From contig CADCET010000026.1 of the NCBI GenBank assembly GCA_902800495.1, positions 1 to 47,689 of the forward strand: a stretch of DNA of 47,689 bases. Direction: 5' to 3'. Source of the stretch: an uncultured Prevotellaceae bacterium. Its GTDB lineage: Bacteria > Bacteroidota > Bacteroidia > Bacteroidales > Bacteroidaceae. The notes under the pieces are model-generated. The model did no database searches, had not been told where the DNA came from, and saw only the letters and a list, made by a program, of their open reading frames with translations. This document shows positions 1 through 7,861 of this stretch, piece by piece. Numbering within the stretch: position 1 is the first letter of the stretch; each line of letters begins with the position of its first letter. The position numbers were made by a program, and so were the translations under genes.

Positions 1-487
1 TGGGCTAACGGCTCATTGCCCTTTCAGGGCGTTGTCAACCGTACAGTTCGAACGAATTTCACGAAACTTGTCGAAGACTCACGAGTGCTCGCAGTAATTT
101 TGGCTGCGCGTTATTACTAATACAAGTTTCGCAAGTGATTAATTTACCACAGATTTCGCAGATTTCACAGATTTTGGCTGCGCATTGTCATGCTATTGCG
201 CAGATTTTTTATTGATTATTGCGACTAAAGTCGCTGATTAATAGGCGAATCCAATCTGTGAAATCCAAAATAATCGTGGCTATAGCCACTTTAATCTGTT
301 TAATCTGTTTAATCTGTGGTCGTTATAAAACTTTCGAAAGTTGAATAAATAATCCGTTGTTATCCGTAGGTCCTTCGGACACTACGGCTATTGAGAGGTG
401 ACCGCGTTGCGGTCATTGAAAGTGTGACCGCGTTGCGGTCGTTGAGAGGTGACCGCGTTGCGGTCGTCAGGTCATGATGCGTTGCGG
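1..487. repeat. Gene-free region of short palindromes and tandem repeats
   Basis: No convincing gene is seen here. The stretch holds many small self-complementary sites: GCCCT-ttc-AGGGC (18-30), GCGACT-aa-AGTCGC (221-234), the perfect 14-nt palindromes GTGGCTATAGCCAC (276-289) and AACTTTCGAAAGTT (329-342), GTCC-ttc-GGAC (370-380), and three copies of GACCGC-gtt-GCGGTC (400-414, 426-440, 451-465), with a decayed fourth near 471-490. Between them lie CAGATTT-like direct repeats (about 150-215) and three exact copies of the 9-mer TTTAATCTG (290-316). Stem sequences differ from site to site while the size stays similar, so this is not one repeated element. Function is unknown. Confidence 0.75.
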
Positions 488-904
488 TCACTTACATTCC
501 GGACAGAGACCTTTGACCATGTAGTTGATGCTGGTCAGACGGTAGCCCTCGGGCAGGGAGACGGTGGGGATGGGGGTGTCGTGCAGACAGAAGGTGCGGT
601 GGCAGCGCTCGCAGTAGAAGTGTACGTGCTGGTCGTCGTCCTCGGCGTGGCCGTCGTGGCTGTGGCACAGCTCGTAGCGCACGCCGTCGCCGCCGTCCTC
701 GATGACGTGTACCAGATGGTGCTCGCGGAACAGCGTCAGCACCCGGAATACGCTCGACTTGTCTATCGACAGGATTTTGTATTCCAGTTCCGATAACGAC
801 ATTGGCCGCTCAGCGGCGGCCAATGTCTTAGCCACGACAATGCGGTTTGCCGTCGGCTTGATGCCGTGCGCTACCAACAGCGCTTCACAATCCTCACTGC
901 TCAT
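488..904 (-). CDS. Fur-family transcriptional regulator
   Basis: 138-residue Fur-family (Fur/Zur/PerR-like) metal-responsive repressor. The N-terminal half is a winged helix (SLSELEYKI, SSVFRVLTLFREHHLV). The C-terminal half has the His/Cys metal-binding pattern: HSHDGHAEDDDQHVHFYCERC followed by a terminal CPEC pair, so two CxxC-type structural zinc sites are likely. The frame is open to 949, but the Met at 904 fits the usual family N-terminus and the extra 15 codons come from repeat-like DNA, so 904 is preferred. It lies downstream of trpS across a 114-nt repeat-rich gap with no TAnnTTTG element seen, so co-transcription with trpS is possible. Which metal it senses cannot be told. Confidence 0.9.
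   Translation of the reverse strand: MSSEDCEALLVAHGIKPTANRIVVAKTLAAAERPMSLSELEYKILSIDKSSVFRVLTLFREHHLVHVIEDGGDGVRYELCHSHDGHAEDDDQHVHFYCERCHRTFCLHDTPIPTVSLPEGYRLTSINYMVKGLCPECK
798..827. repeat. 12-bp perfect inverted repeat inside the Fur-family gene
   Basis: The arms are GACATTGGCCGC (798-809) and GCGGCCAATGTC (816-827), separated by a 6-nt loop. It lies within coding sequence for the segment containing KTLAAAERPMS. It could form a strong hairpin in the mRNA. Confidence 0.7.
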
Positions 905-1018
905 CTTCTTTCTTCTACTACGAATTACACGAATTTTACGAATTTCCATCCAGTCTTTTCCCCTCGGAATCTATTCGTATAATTCGTATAATTCGTAGTC
1001 GTCAAATTTCGTAGTCGT
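905..1018. repeat. Short direct repeats between trpS and the Fur-family gene
   Basis: The gap contains ACGAATT-type repeats (about 917-945) and a 9-nt tandem repeat, ATTCGTATA twice followed by ATTCGTAGT (973-999). Further TTCGTAGTCG copies run up to the end of trpS. No promoter element was recognised. Confidence 0.6.
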
Positions 1019-2148
<1,130 letters not shown>

Positions 2149-2172
2149 TGAAACAAATAAATTAGCGAAAAT

Positions 2173-3666
2173 ATGGAATCAAAACTTGTTATTTACAATA
2201 CGCTGACGCGTCAGAAGGAGCGTTTCGAACCGCTCCACGCCCCCAATGTCGGTATGTATGTCTGTGGCCCCACGGTCTATGGCGACCCCCATCTGGGCCA
2301 TGCCCGCCCCGCCATCACCTTCGACCTCGTGTTCCGCTACCTGAAGCACCTCGGGTATAAAGTAAGGTACGTGCGTAACATCACTGACGTGGGCCATCTG
2401 GAACACGACGCCGACGAGGGCGAGGACAAGATAGCCAAGAAGGCACGTCTGGAACAGTTGGAGCCGATGGAGATAGCGCAGTACTACACCAACCGCTACC
2501 ATCAGTATATGGACGCGCTCAACGTGCTGCGCCCCTCGATAGAGCCGCATGCCTCGGGCCACATCATCGAGCAGCAGCAGTTGGTGCAGCAGATTCTCGA
2601 CAACGGCTTTGCCTACGAGTCGAACGGCTCTGTCTACTTCGACATTGAGGCGTATAACAAGCAGTACAAGTACGGCATCCTCAGCGGCCGCTCCCTGGAG
2701 AACATCAAGGATGCCTCGCGCGACAACCTCGACGGCGTCGGCGAGAAGCACAACCAGGCCGACTTCGCCCTGTGGAAGAAGGCACAACCCGAGCACATCA
2801 TGCGCTGGCCGTCGCCCTGGAGCGACGGTTTCCCCGGCTGGCACTGCGAGTGTACGGCCATGGGTCGTAAGTACCTCGGCGAGATGTTCGACATCCACGG
2901 TGGCGGACTGGACCTCGTCTTCCCCCACCACGAGTGCGAGATAGCCCAGGCTACGGCGTCGATGGGTCATCAGGCCGTGAAGTACTGGATGCACAACAAT
3001 ATGCTGACCATCAACGGTCAGAAGATGGGTAAGTCGTACAACAACTTCATCACGCTGGAGCAGTTCTTCACCGGCAACCATCCGCTGCTCGAGAAGGCAT
3101 ACTCGCCGATGACCATCCGCTTCTTCGTGCTCAGTGCCCACTACCGCGGCACCGTCGACTTCTCCAACGAAGCCCTGCTGGCCGCCGAAAAAGGCCTCGA
3201 AAAGCTCATGAACGCCATCGCCGACCTCTCGCGCATTCAGGTTTCCCCTGAATGTGACCCCGAAACAGAGCGCACCGTCAAAGCCCTCCGCCAGAAGTGC
3301 TACGACGCCATGAACGACGACTTGGCCACACCGCAGGTCATCAGCCACCTGTTCGAGGCCTGCACCGTCGTCAACAAGCTCGTCGACCACAAGGCCACCA
3401 TCTGCGCCGACTGCCTGAAGGAGCTTACAGAGACCATGCACCTCTTTGCTGAGGACATCCTCGGACTGAAGGCTGAGAAGAGCGGCACCAACGACGAGCG
3501 CGAAGCCGCCTTCGGCAAGGTCATGGACATGGTGCTCGAACTGCGCGCTAAGGCCAAGGCCGACAAGGACTGGGCCACCAGCGACAAGATTCGCGACGAA
3601 CTGGCTGCCGCCGGCTTCGAGGTGAAGGACACCAAGGACGGCGTGACATGGAAGCTGAACAAGTAA
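2173..3666 (+). CDS. cysS: Cysteinyl-tRNA synthetase
   Basis: 497-residue class I synthetase that charges tRNA-Cys. The N-terminus has the conserved [18 protein letters not shown] segment with the HIGH-like HLGH. Zinc ligands are visible as the Cys in YVCGPT, the Cys in WHCECTAM and the His/Glu of [10 protein letters not shown]. The KMSKS-like loop is KMGKSYNNF. The C-terminal DALR-type helical region is present, so the gene is full length. It is transcribed from the plus-strand half of the mirrored promoter at 2136-2143 and stands alone on its strand, facing the peptidase gene tail to tail. Confidence 0.97.
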   Translation: MESKLVIYNTLTRQKERFEPLHAPNVGMYVCGPTVYGDPHLGHARPAITFDLVFRYLKHLGYKVRYVRNITDVGHLEHDADEGEDKIAKKARLEQLEPMEIAQYYTNRYHQYMDALNVLRPSIEPHASGHIIEQQQLVQQILDNGFAYESNGSVYFDIEAYNKQYKYGILSGRSLENIKDASRDNLDGVGEKHNQADFALWKKAQPEHIMRWPSPWSDGFPGWHCECTAMGRKYLGEMFDIHGGGLDLVFPHHECEIAQATASMGHQAVKYWMHNNMLTINGQKMGKSYNNFITLEQFFTGNHPLLEKAYSPMTIRFFVLSAHYRGTVDFSNEALLAAEKGLEKLMNAIADLSRIQVSPECDPETERTVKALRQKCYDAMNDDLATPQVISHLFEACTVVNKLVDHKATICADCLKELTETMHLFAEDILGLKAEKSGTNDEREAAFGKVMDMVLELRAKAKADKDWATSDKIRDELAAAGFEVKDTKDGVTWKLNK

Positions 3667-3693
3667 ACTGGCCGGAAATACTAAAGGCAACGT

Positions 3694-4461
3694 TTACTTT
3701 CCAGCATAGGCGTCGCGGGTCATCTCCACGGCGAGTGTCTGTCGGCGGAACTGGCTGACGGACAGGTACTCTAACCCGTTGTAAGGACGTTTCGTTCCCC
3801 ACGAGTTCTTCATGACAAAGAATTTGTGGTTTTCGTCGTCGTGAGCCAGTCCGACAATGGCCATCGCGTGGCCGCGACTCTCCCAGCAAACACCGTGGTG
3901 GCGGCGCACGGCGTGGACGACCTTCTTCAGCAGTGTGTCCATCGGGATGTTGAGGAAGCGGTTGTGTAGCCAGTTGTCGGGCTCGTCAATGTCCACAACC
4001 TTGCCGTAGGGTTTGTCGTCGTTGCTGGTCAGGCAGAGATACTCGCCCGGGGCACAGACGCTGCGTGCAAACTCCTGCGGCGTGTACTGGGCACCAAGCA
4101 TGAAGGCGAAGCGTGGGGCGGGCGTCTCGACGGTGCGCATGGCGTCGTAGCCGACGATGCCGTGACGCTGAATCAGTTCCAGCAGGGTGGCACCCATACC
4201 GCGTTTCGATTCTGGTGCCTGCGGCTCCTCGCTCAGTTTCTGTTCGATGAAGGCCGGCGACAGGTTGACGCTGTCGCCTATGCGCAGGTGTTCCGTCTCG
4301 ATGGCAGCGAGCATGGCGTAGGCCCAGCAGAGCTGCGACTTCCCCTGGTCCTTGACGGGCGTCATCGGGTTGAGCACCTCGTGGGTGAAGTGCTTGGGCG
4401 GGTGTTGCGAACAGCTGCTGACTATGACTATTGTCACTAAAATATAGAAAAATCTCTTCAT
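3694..4461 (-). CDS. Papain-like (C1 family) cysteine peptidase lipoprotein
   Basis: 255 residues. The N-terminus is a lipoprotein signal ending in VIVSSC (Cys17), so the protein is predicted to be anchored in the envelope. The papain-type catalytic set is complete: oxyanion-hole Gln39 and nucleophile Cys45 in KDQGKSQLCWAYA, His198 in SRGHAMAIVG, and Asn219 in VMKNSWGTKRPYNG. There is no obvious propeptide between the lipobox and the catalytic domain. Substrate is unknown. Its -7 element (TAACTTTG, 4476-4469 on the minus strand) ends 7 nt before the ATG, so the mRNA may be leaderless. No partner gene is in the same operon. Confidence 0.88.
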   Translation of the reverse strand: MKRFFYILVTIVIVSSCSQHPPKHFTHEVLNPMTPVKDQGKSQLCWAYAMLAAIETEHLRIGDSVNLSPAFIEQKLSEEPQAPESKRGMGATLLELIQRHGIVGYDAMRTVETPAPRFAFMLGAQYTPQEFARSVCAPGEYLCLTSNDDKPYGKVVDIDEPDNWLHNRFLNIPMDTLLKKVVHAVRRHHGVCWESRGHAMAIVGLAHDDENHKFFVMKNSWGTKRPYNGLEYLSVSQFRRQTLAVEMTRDAYAGK

Positions 4462-4465
4462 CAGG

Positions 4466-4477
4466 CTGCAAAGTTAC
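4466..4477 (-). promoter_or_regulatory. -7 element of the C1 peptidase gene
   Basis: CAAAGTTA on the plus strand (4469-4476) reads TAACTTTG on the minus strand and ends 7 nt before the start codon. The 12-mer CTGCAAAGTTAC (4466-4477) is an exact inverted copy of GTAACTTTGCAG at 4571-4582 in front of the U32 gene. Confidence 0.65.
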
Positions 4478-4487
4478 AGAAAAATTT

Positions 4488-4518
4488 GTAACTTTGCGAC
4501 AAAAAGTCGCGAAGTTAC
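4488..4518. repeat. 31-nt imperfect palindrome carrying a -7-like sequence
   Basis: GTAACTTTGCGAC (4488-4500) and GTCGCGAAGTTAC (4506-4518) pair over 12 of 13 positions around an AAAAA loop. The left arm contains TAACTTTG (4489-4496). It lies between two divergent genes and could be an operator, a decoy promoter or a hairpin. Confidence 0.6.
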
Positions 4519-4571
4519 TTCGTCTCGGCAAAAAAAGAAATTACTTTCTTTGTTTTGCACTCAACTTTTCG

Positions 4572-4583
4572 TAACTTTGCAGC
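4572..4583 (+). promoter_or_regulatory. -7 element of the U32 gene, probable leaderless start
   Basis: TAACTTTG (4572-4579) is followed by only CAGC before the ATG at 4584. A TTTG at 4549-4552 lies 19 nt upstream as a -33 element. In Bacteroidota transcription usually begins a few nt after the -7 box, which would put the start on or next to the A of ATG. Confidence 0.7.
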
Positions 4584-5828
4584 ATGAATCAGAAAGATTT
4601 TGAGATTATGGCACCTGTCGGCTCACGTGAGTCGCTGGCGGCCGCCATTCAGGCGGGGGCTGGCAGCGTCTACTTTGGTGTAGAGCAGCTGAACATGCGG
4701 TCGCACTCGGCCAACCATTTTACCATTGACGACCTGCGCGAGATTGCCGAGATCTGTCGCGAGCACGACATCAAGAGCTACCTCACCGTCAATACCATCA
4801 TTTACGGTGAGGATATCCCCCTGATGCACGACATTATCGACGCTGCCCGTGAGGCCGGCATCTCGGCAGTCATCGCCAGCGACGTGGCCGTGATGCAGTA
4901 CTGCCGCAGGGTGGGGCAGGAGGTACACCTGTCGACACAGCTGAACATATCGAACATCGAGGCGCTGAAGTTCTACGCCCAGTTTGCCGACGTCGTCGTG
5001 CTGGCCCGCGAACTGCGGCTGGAGCAGGTGGCCGAGATTTACTGTCAGGTCTGCGAGGAGCATGTCTGCGGACCGTCGGGCGAGCTGATACGCATCGAGA
5101 TGTTCTGCCACGGGGCCTTGTGTATGGCCGTTTCGGGCAAGTGCTACATGAGTCTCGACGCCGCCAACCGCTCCGCCAACCGCGGCGAGTGTATCCAGGT
5201 GTGCCGGCGGTCGTACACCGTCACCGACAACGAGACGGGCTACCAGTTGGAGATTGACAACAAGTACATCATGTCGCCCAAGGATCTGAAGACCATTCGC
5301 TTTATAGATAAAATGATGAACGCGGGCGTGCGCGTGTTTAAGATAGAAGGCCGTGCCCGTGGTCCCGAATATGTCTACACCGTCGTGAAGTGCTACCAGG
5401 AGGCTATCCAGGCCGTCCTCGACGGCACTTTCACCGAGGAGCGCAAGGACGCGTGGGACGAGCAGTTGGCGCGCGTCTTCAACCGTGGCTTCTGGGACGG
5501 CTACTATCAGGGACAGCTCATGGGCGAGTGGAACAAGAACTACGGCTCGAACGCCACGGAGCGCAAGGTCTATGTCGGCAAGGGTACGAAATACTACTCG
5601 AAGCTCGGCGTGGCGGAGTTCACCGTCGAGGCAACGACCTTCCAGGTGGGCGACCGTCTGCTGATTACCGGTCCGACGACCGGCGTGATGTACGTCACCG
5701 CCGACGAGATACACGACGACAACGGCCCTGTCGAGGTGGCGCAGCAGGGCACCCGCGTGTCGATAGCCGTCACAGGCAAGGTGCGCCCCAGCGACAAATT
5801 ATTTAAACTAATAAGAGATGACAGCTGA
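4584..5828 (+). CDS. Peptidase U32 family protein (TrhP/YegQ-like)
   Basis: 414 residues. U32 proteins are named as peptidases, but several are Fe-S proteins that hydroxylate RNA; TrhP (YegQ) makes 5-hydroxyuridine in tRNA and RlhA acts on 23S rRNA. The family signature is clear: the N-terminal barrel segment APVGSRESLAAAIQAGAGSVYFG, the cysteine-rich core EMFCHGALCMAVSGKCYMS, and RSANRGECIQVCR, giving the conserved Cys set for an iron-sulfur cluster. The C-terminal part (about 340-414) looks like the extra beta domain of the TrhP type. TrhP-like function is inferred. It overlaps the next gene by 11 nt, so the two are probably translationally coupled. Confidence 0.85.
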   Translation: MNQKDFEIMAPVGSRESLAAAIQAGAGSVYFGVEQLNMRSHSANHFTIDDLREIAEICREHDIKSYLTVNTIIYGEDIPLMHDIIDAAREAGISAVIASDVAVMQYCRRVGQEVHLSTQLNISNIEALKFYAQFADVVVLARELRLEQVAEIYCQVCEEHVCGPSGELIRIEMFCHGALCMAVSGKCYMSLDAANRSANRGECIQVCRRSYTVTDNETGYQLEIDNKYIMSPKDLKTIRFIDKMMNAGVRVFKIEGRARGPEYVYTVVKCYQEAIQAVLDGTFTEERKDAWDEQLARVFNRGFWDGYYQGQLMGEWNKNYGSNATERKVYVGKGTKYYSKLGVAEFTVEATTFQVGDRLLITGPTTGVMYVTADEIHDDNGPVEVAQQGTRVSIAVTGKVRPSDKLFKLIRDDS

Positions 5829-6387
5829 AGAAAAGAAAGAGATGGAACGTCTCCGCGCTGAGGTGGAGCGTCTCACGGCGATGAATGTTAGTCTGGCAGC
5901 GGCCTCCGAGCGGCTGTTGGAGCGCAATGTAGATCTCTACGAGCGCATGGACAGTTACTACAATGTGCGTATGCACGTCGACTGGCTGAAGGATATTATC
6001 AAGCGCCATCGCGAATATATGGCCAATGCCGACTTGCGCGACGACGACGAGTTGCTGGCTATGATCGAGGCCCGTATTGAGGGCGATGACATCCCGCTGC
6101 CTCCAGAGTTTGGCGTGAAAGATGTAGCTGAACTGGTGGGCGTCACCCAGGGCCGCGTCACTGACTTGTACAAGAAAAAGACCATCTACCGGTCGCTCGA
6201 CAAGTATCTTGACTACCTGCGCCTGATGCGTGCCCTGCGCCTGCTGCGCGACCACCCCGGCTATAGCATCGAAGCCATTGCCCACGATGCCGGCTTTGCC
6301 ACCGTGCGCACGCTGAACCGTAAGATCCAAGACTCCTTAGGTATTACGCCAGGTGAGTTCCGTGTGATGACCCATCCTGACGATTAG
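5818..6387 (+). CDS. Coiled-coil protein with C-terminal AraC-type helix-turn-helix
   Basis: 189 residues. Residues 1-45 are a heptad-rich, charged coiled coil (KKEMERLRAEVERLTAMNVSL). The C-terminal third resembles an AraC/XylS DNA-binding domain: LRLMRALRLLRDHPGYSIEAIAHDAGFATVRTLNRKI then LGITPGEFR, the usual pattern of the second HTH. A segment near 100-120 (FGVKDVAELVGVTQGRVTDLY) could be the first HTH. No ligand-binding domain is seen, so the coiled coil may dimerise it. The ATG lies inside the last codons of the U32 gene. A regulator is the likely role; its targets are unknown. Confidence 0.72.
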   Translation: MTAEEKKEMERLRAEVERLTAMNVSLAAASERLLERNVDLYERMDSYYNVRMHVDWLKDIIKRHREYMANADLRDDDELLAMIEARIEGDDIPLPPEFGVKDVAELVGVTQGRVTDLYKKKTIYRSLDKYLDYLRLMRALRLLRDHPGYSIEAIAHDAGFATVRTLNRKIQDSLGITPGEFRVMTHPDD

Positions 6388-6410
6388 TCTGGCGATGCCA
6401 CCTTTTGATG

Positions 6411-6418
6411 TACTTTTG
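6411..6418 (+). promoter_or_regulatory. -7 element of the clostripain-like gene
   Basis: TACTTTTG matches TAnnTTTG and lies 22 nt before the ATG at 6441. No good -33 element was seen. Confidence 0.55.
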
Positions 6419-6440
6419 CAGGCAATAACAATTACTTGAA

Positions 6441-7670
6441 ATGAAGAAACTATTATTTTTATTTTGTATGCTGGGCGTCATGGCTGCCTGTAGCAGCGAC
6501 GATGACGACCCGGGAAGCGGTTTCGTGCCGCAGCCGAGCGAGCGCACGGTGATAGTCTATATGGCGGGCGAGAACAACCTGACGGCATACGTCAACACCA
6601 ACCTGCGCGAGATGAAGGAGGGCTCTCGGCAGCTGAGTCCTTCCAGCTGTCTGCTGGTCTATGTCGACAAGAGCAAGAACAGCGAGCTGCCCTGGCTGGC
6701 CCGCATTCGTGACGGACAGGTTACCGACAGCGTCTCGCTGCACGACATGGGCATCAGCGACAAGGACGAGTACGCCAGCGACCCTTACGTCATGGAACGG
6801 GTGCTGCAGTACGCCGTCAGCCGCTATCCCGCCAGCGACTACGGTCTGGTGCTCTGGGGTCACAGCACGGGCTGGGTTGTCACCAGCGACAGCATCGCCT
6901 ATACCCGTGCCTACGGTGTGGACAACGGGCTGAACAGTGCTGTCAGTGCCGAGGGTATGTGGCTGAATGTGCCCACCTTGGGCCGCGTGCTTGCCAAACT
7001 GCCCCACTGGAAGTTTGTCTTTGCCGACTGCTGTAACTTCATGTGCCTTGAGACGCTCTACGAACTGCGCTCCGTGACCGACTACGTCATTGGTTCGCCT
7101 GTCGAGATACCGCAGGAGGGCGCTCCCTACCAGACGCTGACGCCTGCCATGTTCGACCGCAGCAACTTTGCCACGCTGATGGTCGACCGCTACTATGAAC
7201 AGAAGATTGGCGGTCTCGACCTGCCGCTGACAGCTGTGAAGATGAGCGAGATGGAACAGCTGGCACGCGCTACGCGTACCGCCTTACAGGCCGTGAAGAC
7301 CAGGCAGACCACAGAGTATGCCGACCTGAAAGACCTTATTTATTATTATTACCGGTCGTCGCGGTTCTTCTACGACCAGGCCAACAACATCTTCTACGAC
7401 GCCGGCGACTTCCTGCGCGCCAAGGCTCCTGAGGCTGACTACCAGCAGTGGAAGACGGCCCTCGACAAGGCCATCGTCAAGAAAACCTTCTCCGCCAAGT
7501 GGAAGACTGACAAGAAGTGGGACACGTTCTACGGTAACAACTTCACCGTGACCCCAGAGCGCCAGCACGGCGTCTCGATGTACATCCCGCAGTCGCCCTT
7601 TGCCGGCAGCCATGCCGACTACAGCCGCGACATCAAGAAGTTCGCGTGGTGGTACGCTGTCTGGCAGTAA
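6441..7670 (+). CDS. Clostripain-related (C11 family) cysteine peptidase lipoprotein
   Basis: 409 residues. The signal peptide ends in a lipobox (VMAAC, Cys17) followed by SSDDDDPGSG, a typical acidic export spacer of Bacteroidota surface lipoproteins. The caspase-like fold is recognised from RTVIVYMAGENNL (first strand), His141 in VLWGHSTGW, and the Cys pair 197-198 in FADCCNFMCLETLYEL, where the second Cys aligns with the C11 nucleophile. SPVEIPQEGAPYQ follows, as in clostripain relatives. Specificity, probably for basic residues, is a family inference. A strong terminator follows at 7696. It stands as its own transcription unit. Confidence 0.87.
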   Translation: MKKLLFLFCMLGVMAACSSDDDDPGSGFVPQPSERTVIVYMAGENNLTAYVNTNLREMKEGSRQLSPSSCLLVYVDKSKNSELPWLARIRDGQVTDSVSLHDMGISDKDEYASDPYVMERVLQYAVSRYPASDYGLVLWGHSTGWVVTSDSIAYTRAYGVDNGLNSAVSAEGMWLNVPTLGRVLAKLPHWKFVFADCCNFMCLETLYELRSVTDYVIGSPVEIPQEGAPYQTLTPAMFDRSNFATLMVDRYYEQKIGGLDLPLTAVKMSEMEQLARATRTALQAVKTRQTTEYADLKDLIYYYYRSSRFFYDQANNIFYDAGDFLRAKAPEADYQQWKTALDKAIVKKTFSAKWKTDKKWDTFYGNNFTVTPERQHGVSMYIPQSPFAGSHADYSRDIKKFAWWYAVWQ

Positions 7671-7695
7671 CCGCCTTGCCCCCTTTTAGCCACAG

Positions 7696-7733
7696 ACGGC
7701 CCCGGTTTCGGACAGAAATCGGGGCCGTTTTCT
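7696..7733 (+). terminator. Rho-independent terminator after the clostripain-like gene
   Basis: ACGGCCCCG (7696-7704) pairs with CGGGGCCGT (7720-7728), with TTTC/GAAA extending the pairing inward. A TTTTCT tract follows directly. Confidence 0.85.
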
Positions 7734-7792
7734 GTGTTTGTCCGAAATGGCGGCTCCTGTCCGATGCAATTTGGCAATATGTCGGCGCAAAG

Positions 7793-7825
7793 TTTGGCGC
7801 GAGGGTAAAAAACATGCTACCTTTG
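7793..7825 (+). promoter_or_regulatory. Promoter of the alpha/beta-hydrolase lipoprotein
   Basis: TTTG (7793-7796) and TACCTTTG (7818-7825) are separated by 21 nt, close to the Bacteroidota -33/-7 arrangement. The start codon is at 7862. The position of this promoter argues against the longer open frame that begins at 7646. Confidence 0.7.
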
Positions 7826-7861
7826 CACCACGAAAACAAAAAAACAAAAAATAAAACAACA

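Noticed and set aside
400-465. Possible CRISPR array
   Set aside because: Three 15-nt palindromes with 10-11-nt gaps are too short for repeat-spacer units, and no cas genes are present.
2179-3690. Long minus-strand open frame of 503 codons opposite cysS
   Set aside because: It is the antisense shadow of a clear cysS gene, caused by GC-biased codon use; the translation has no recognisable motif.
7646-7861. N-terminal extension of the hydrolase frame
   Set aside because: It crosses the terminator at 7696 and the promoter at 7793-7825, and the lipoprotein signal begins at 7862.
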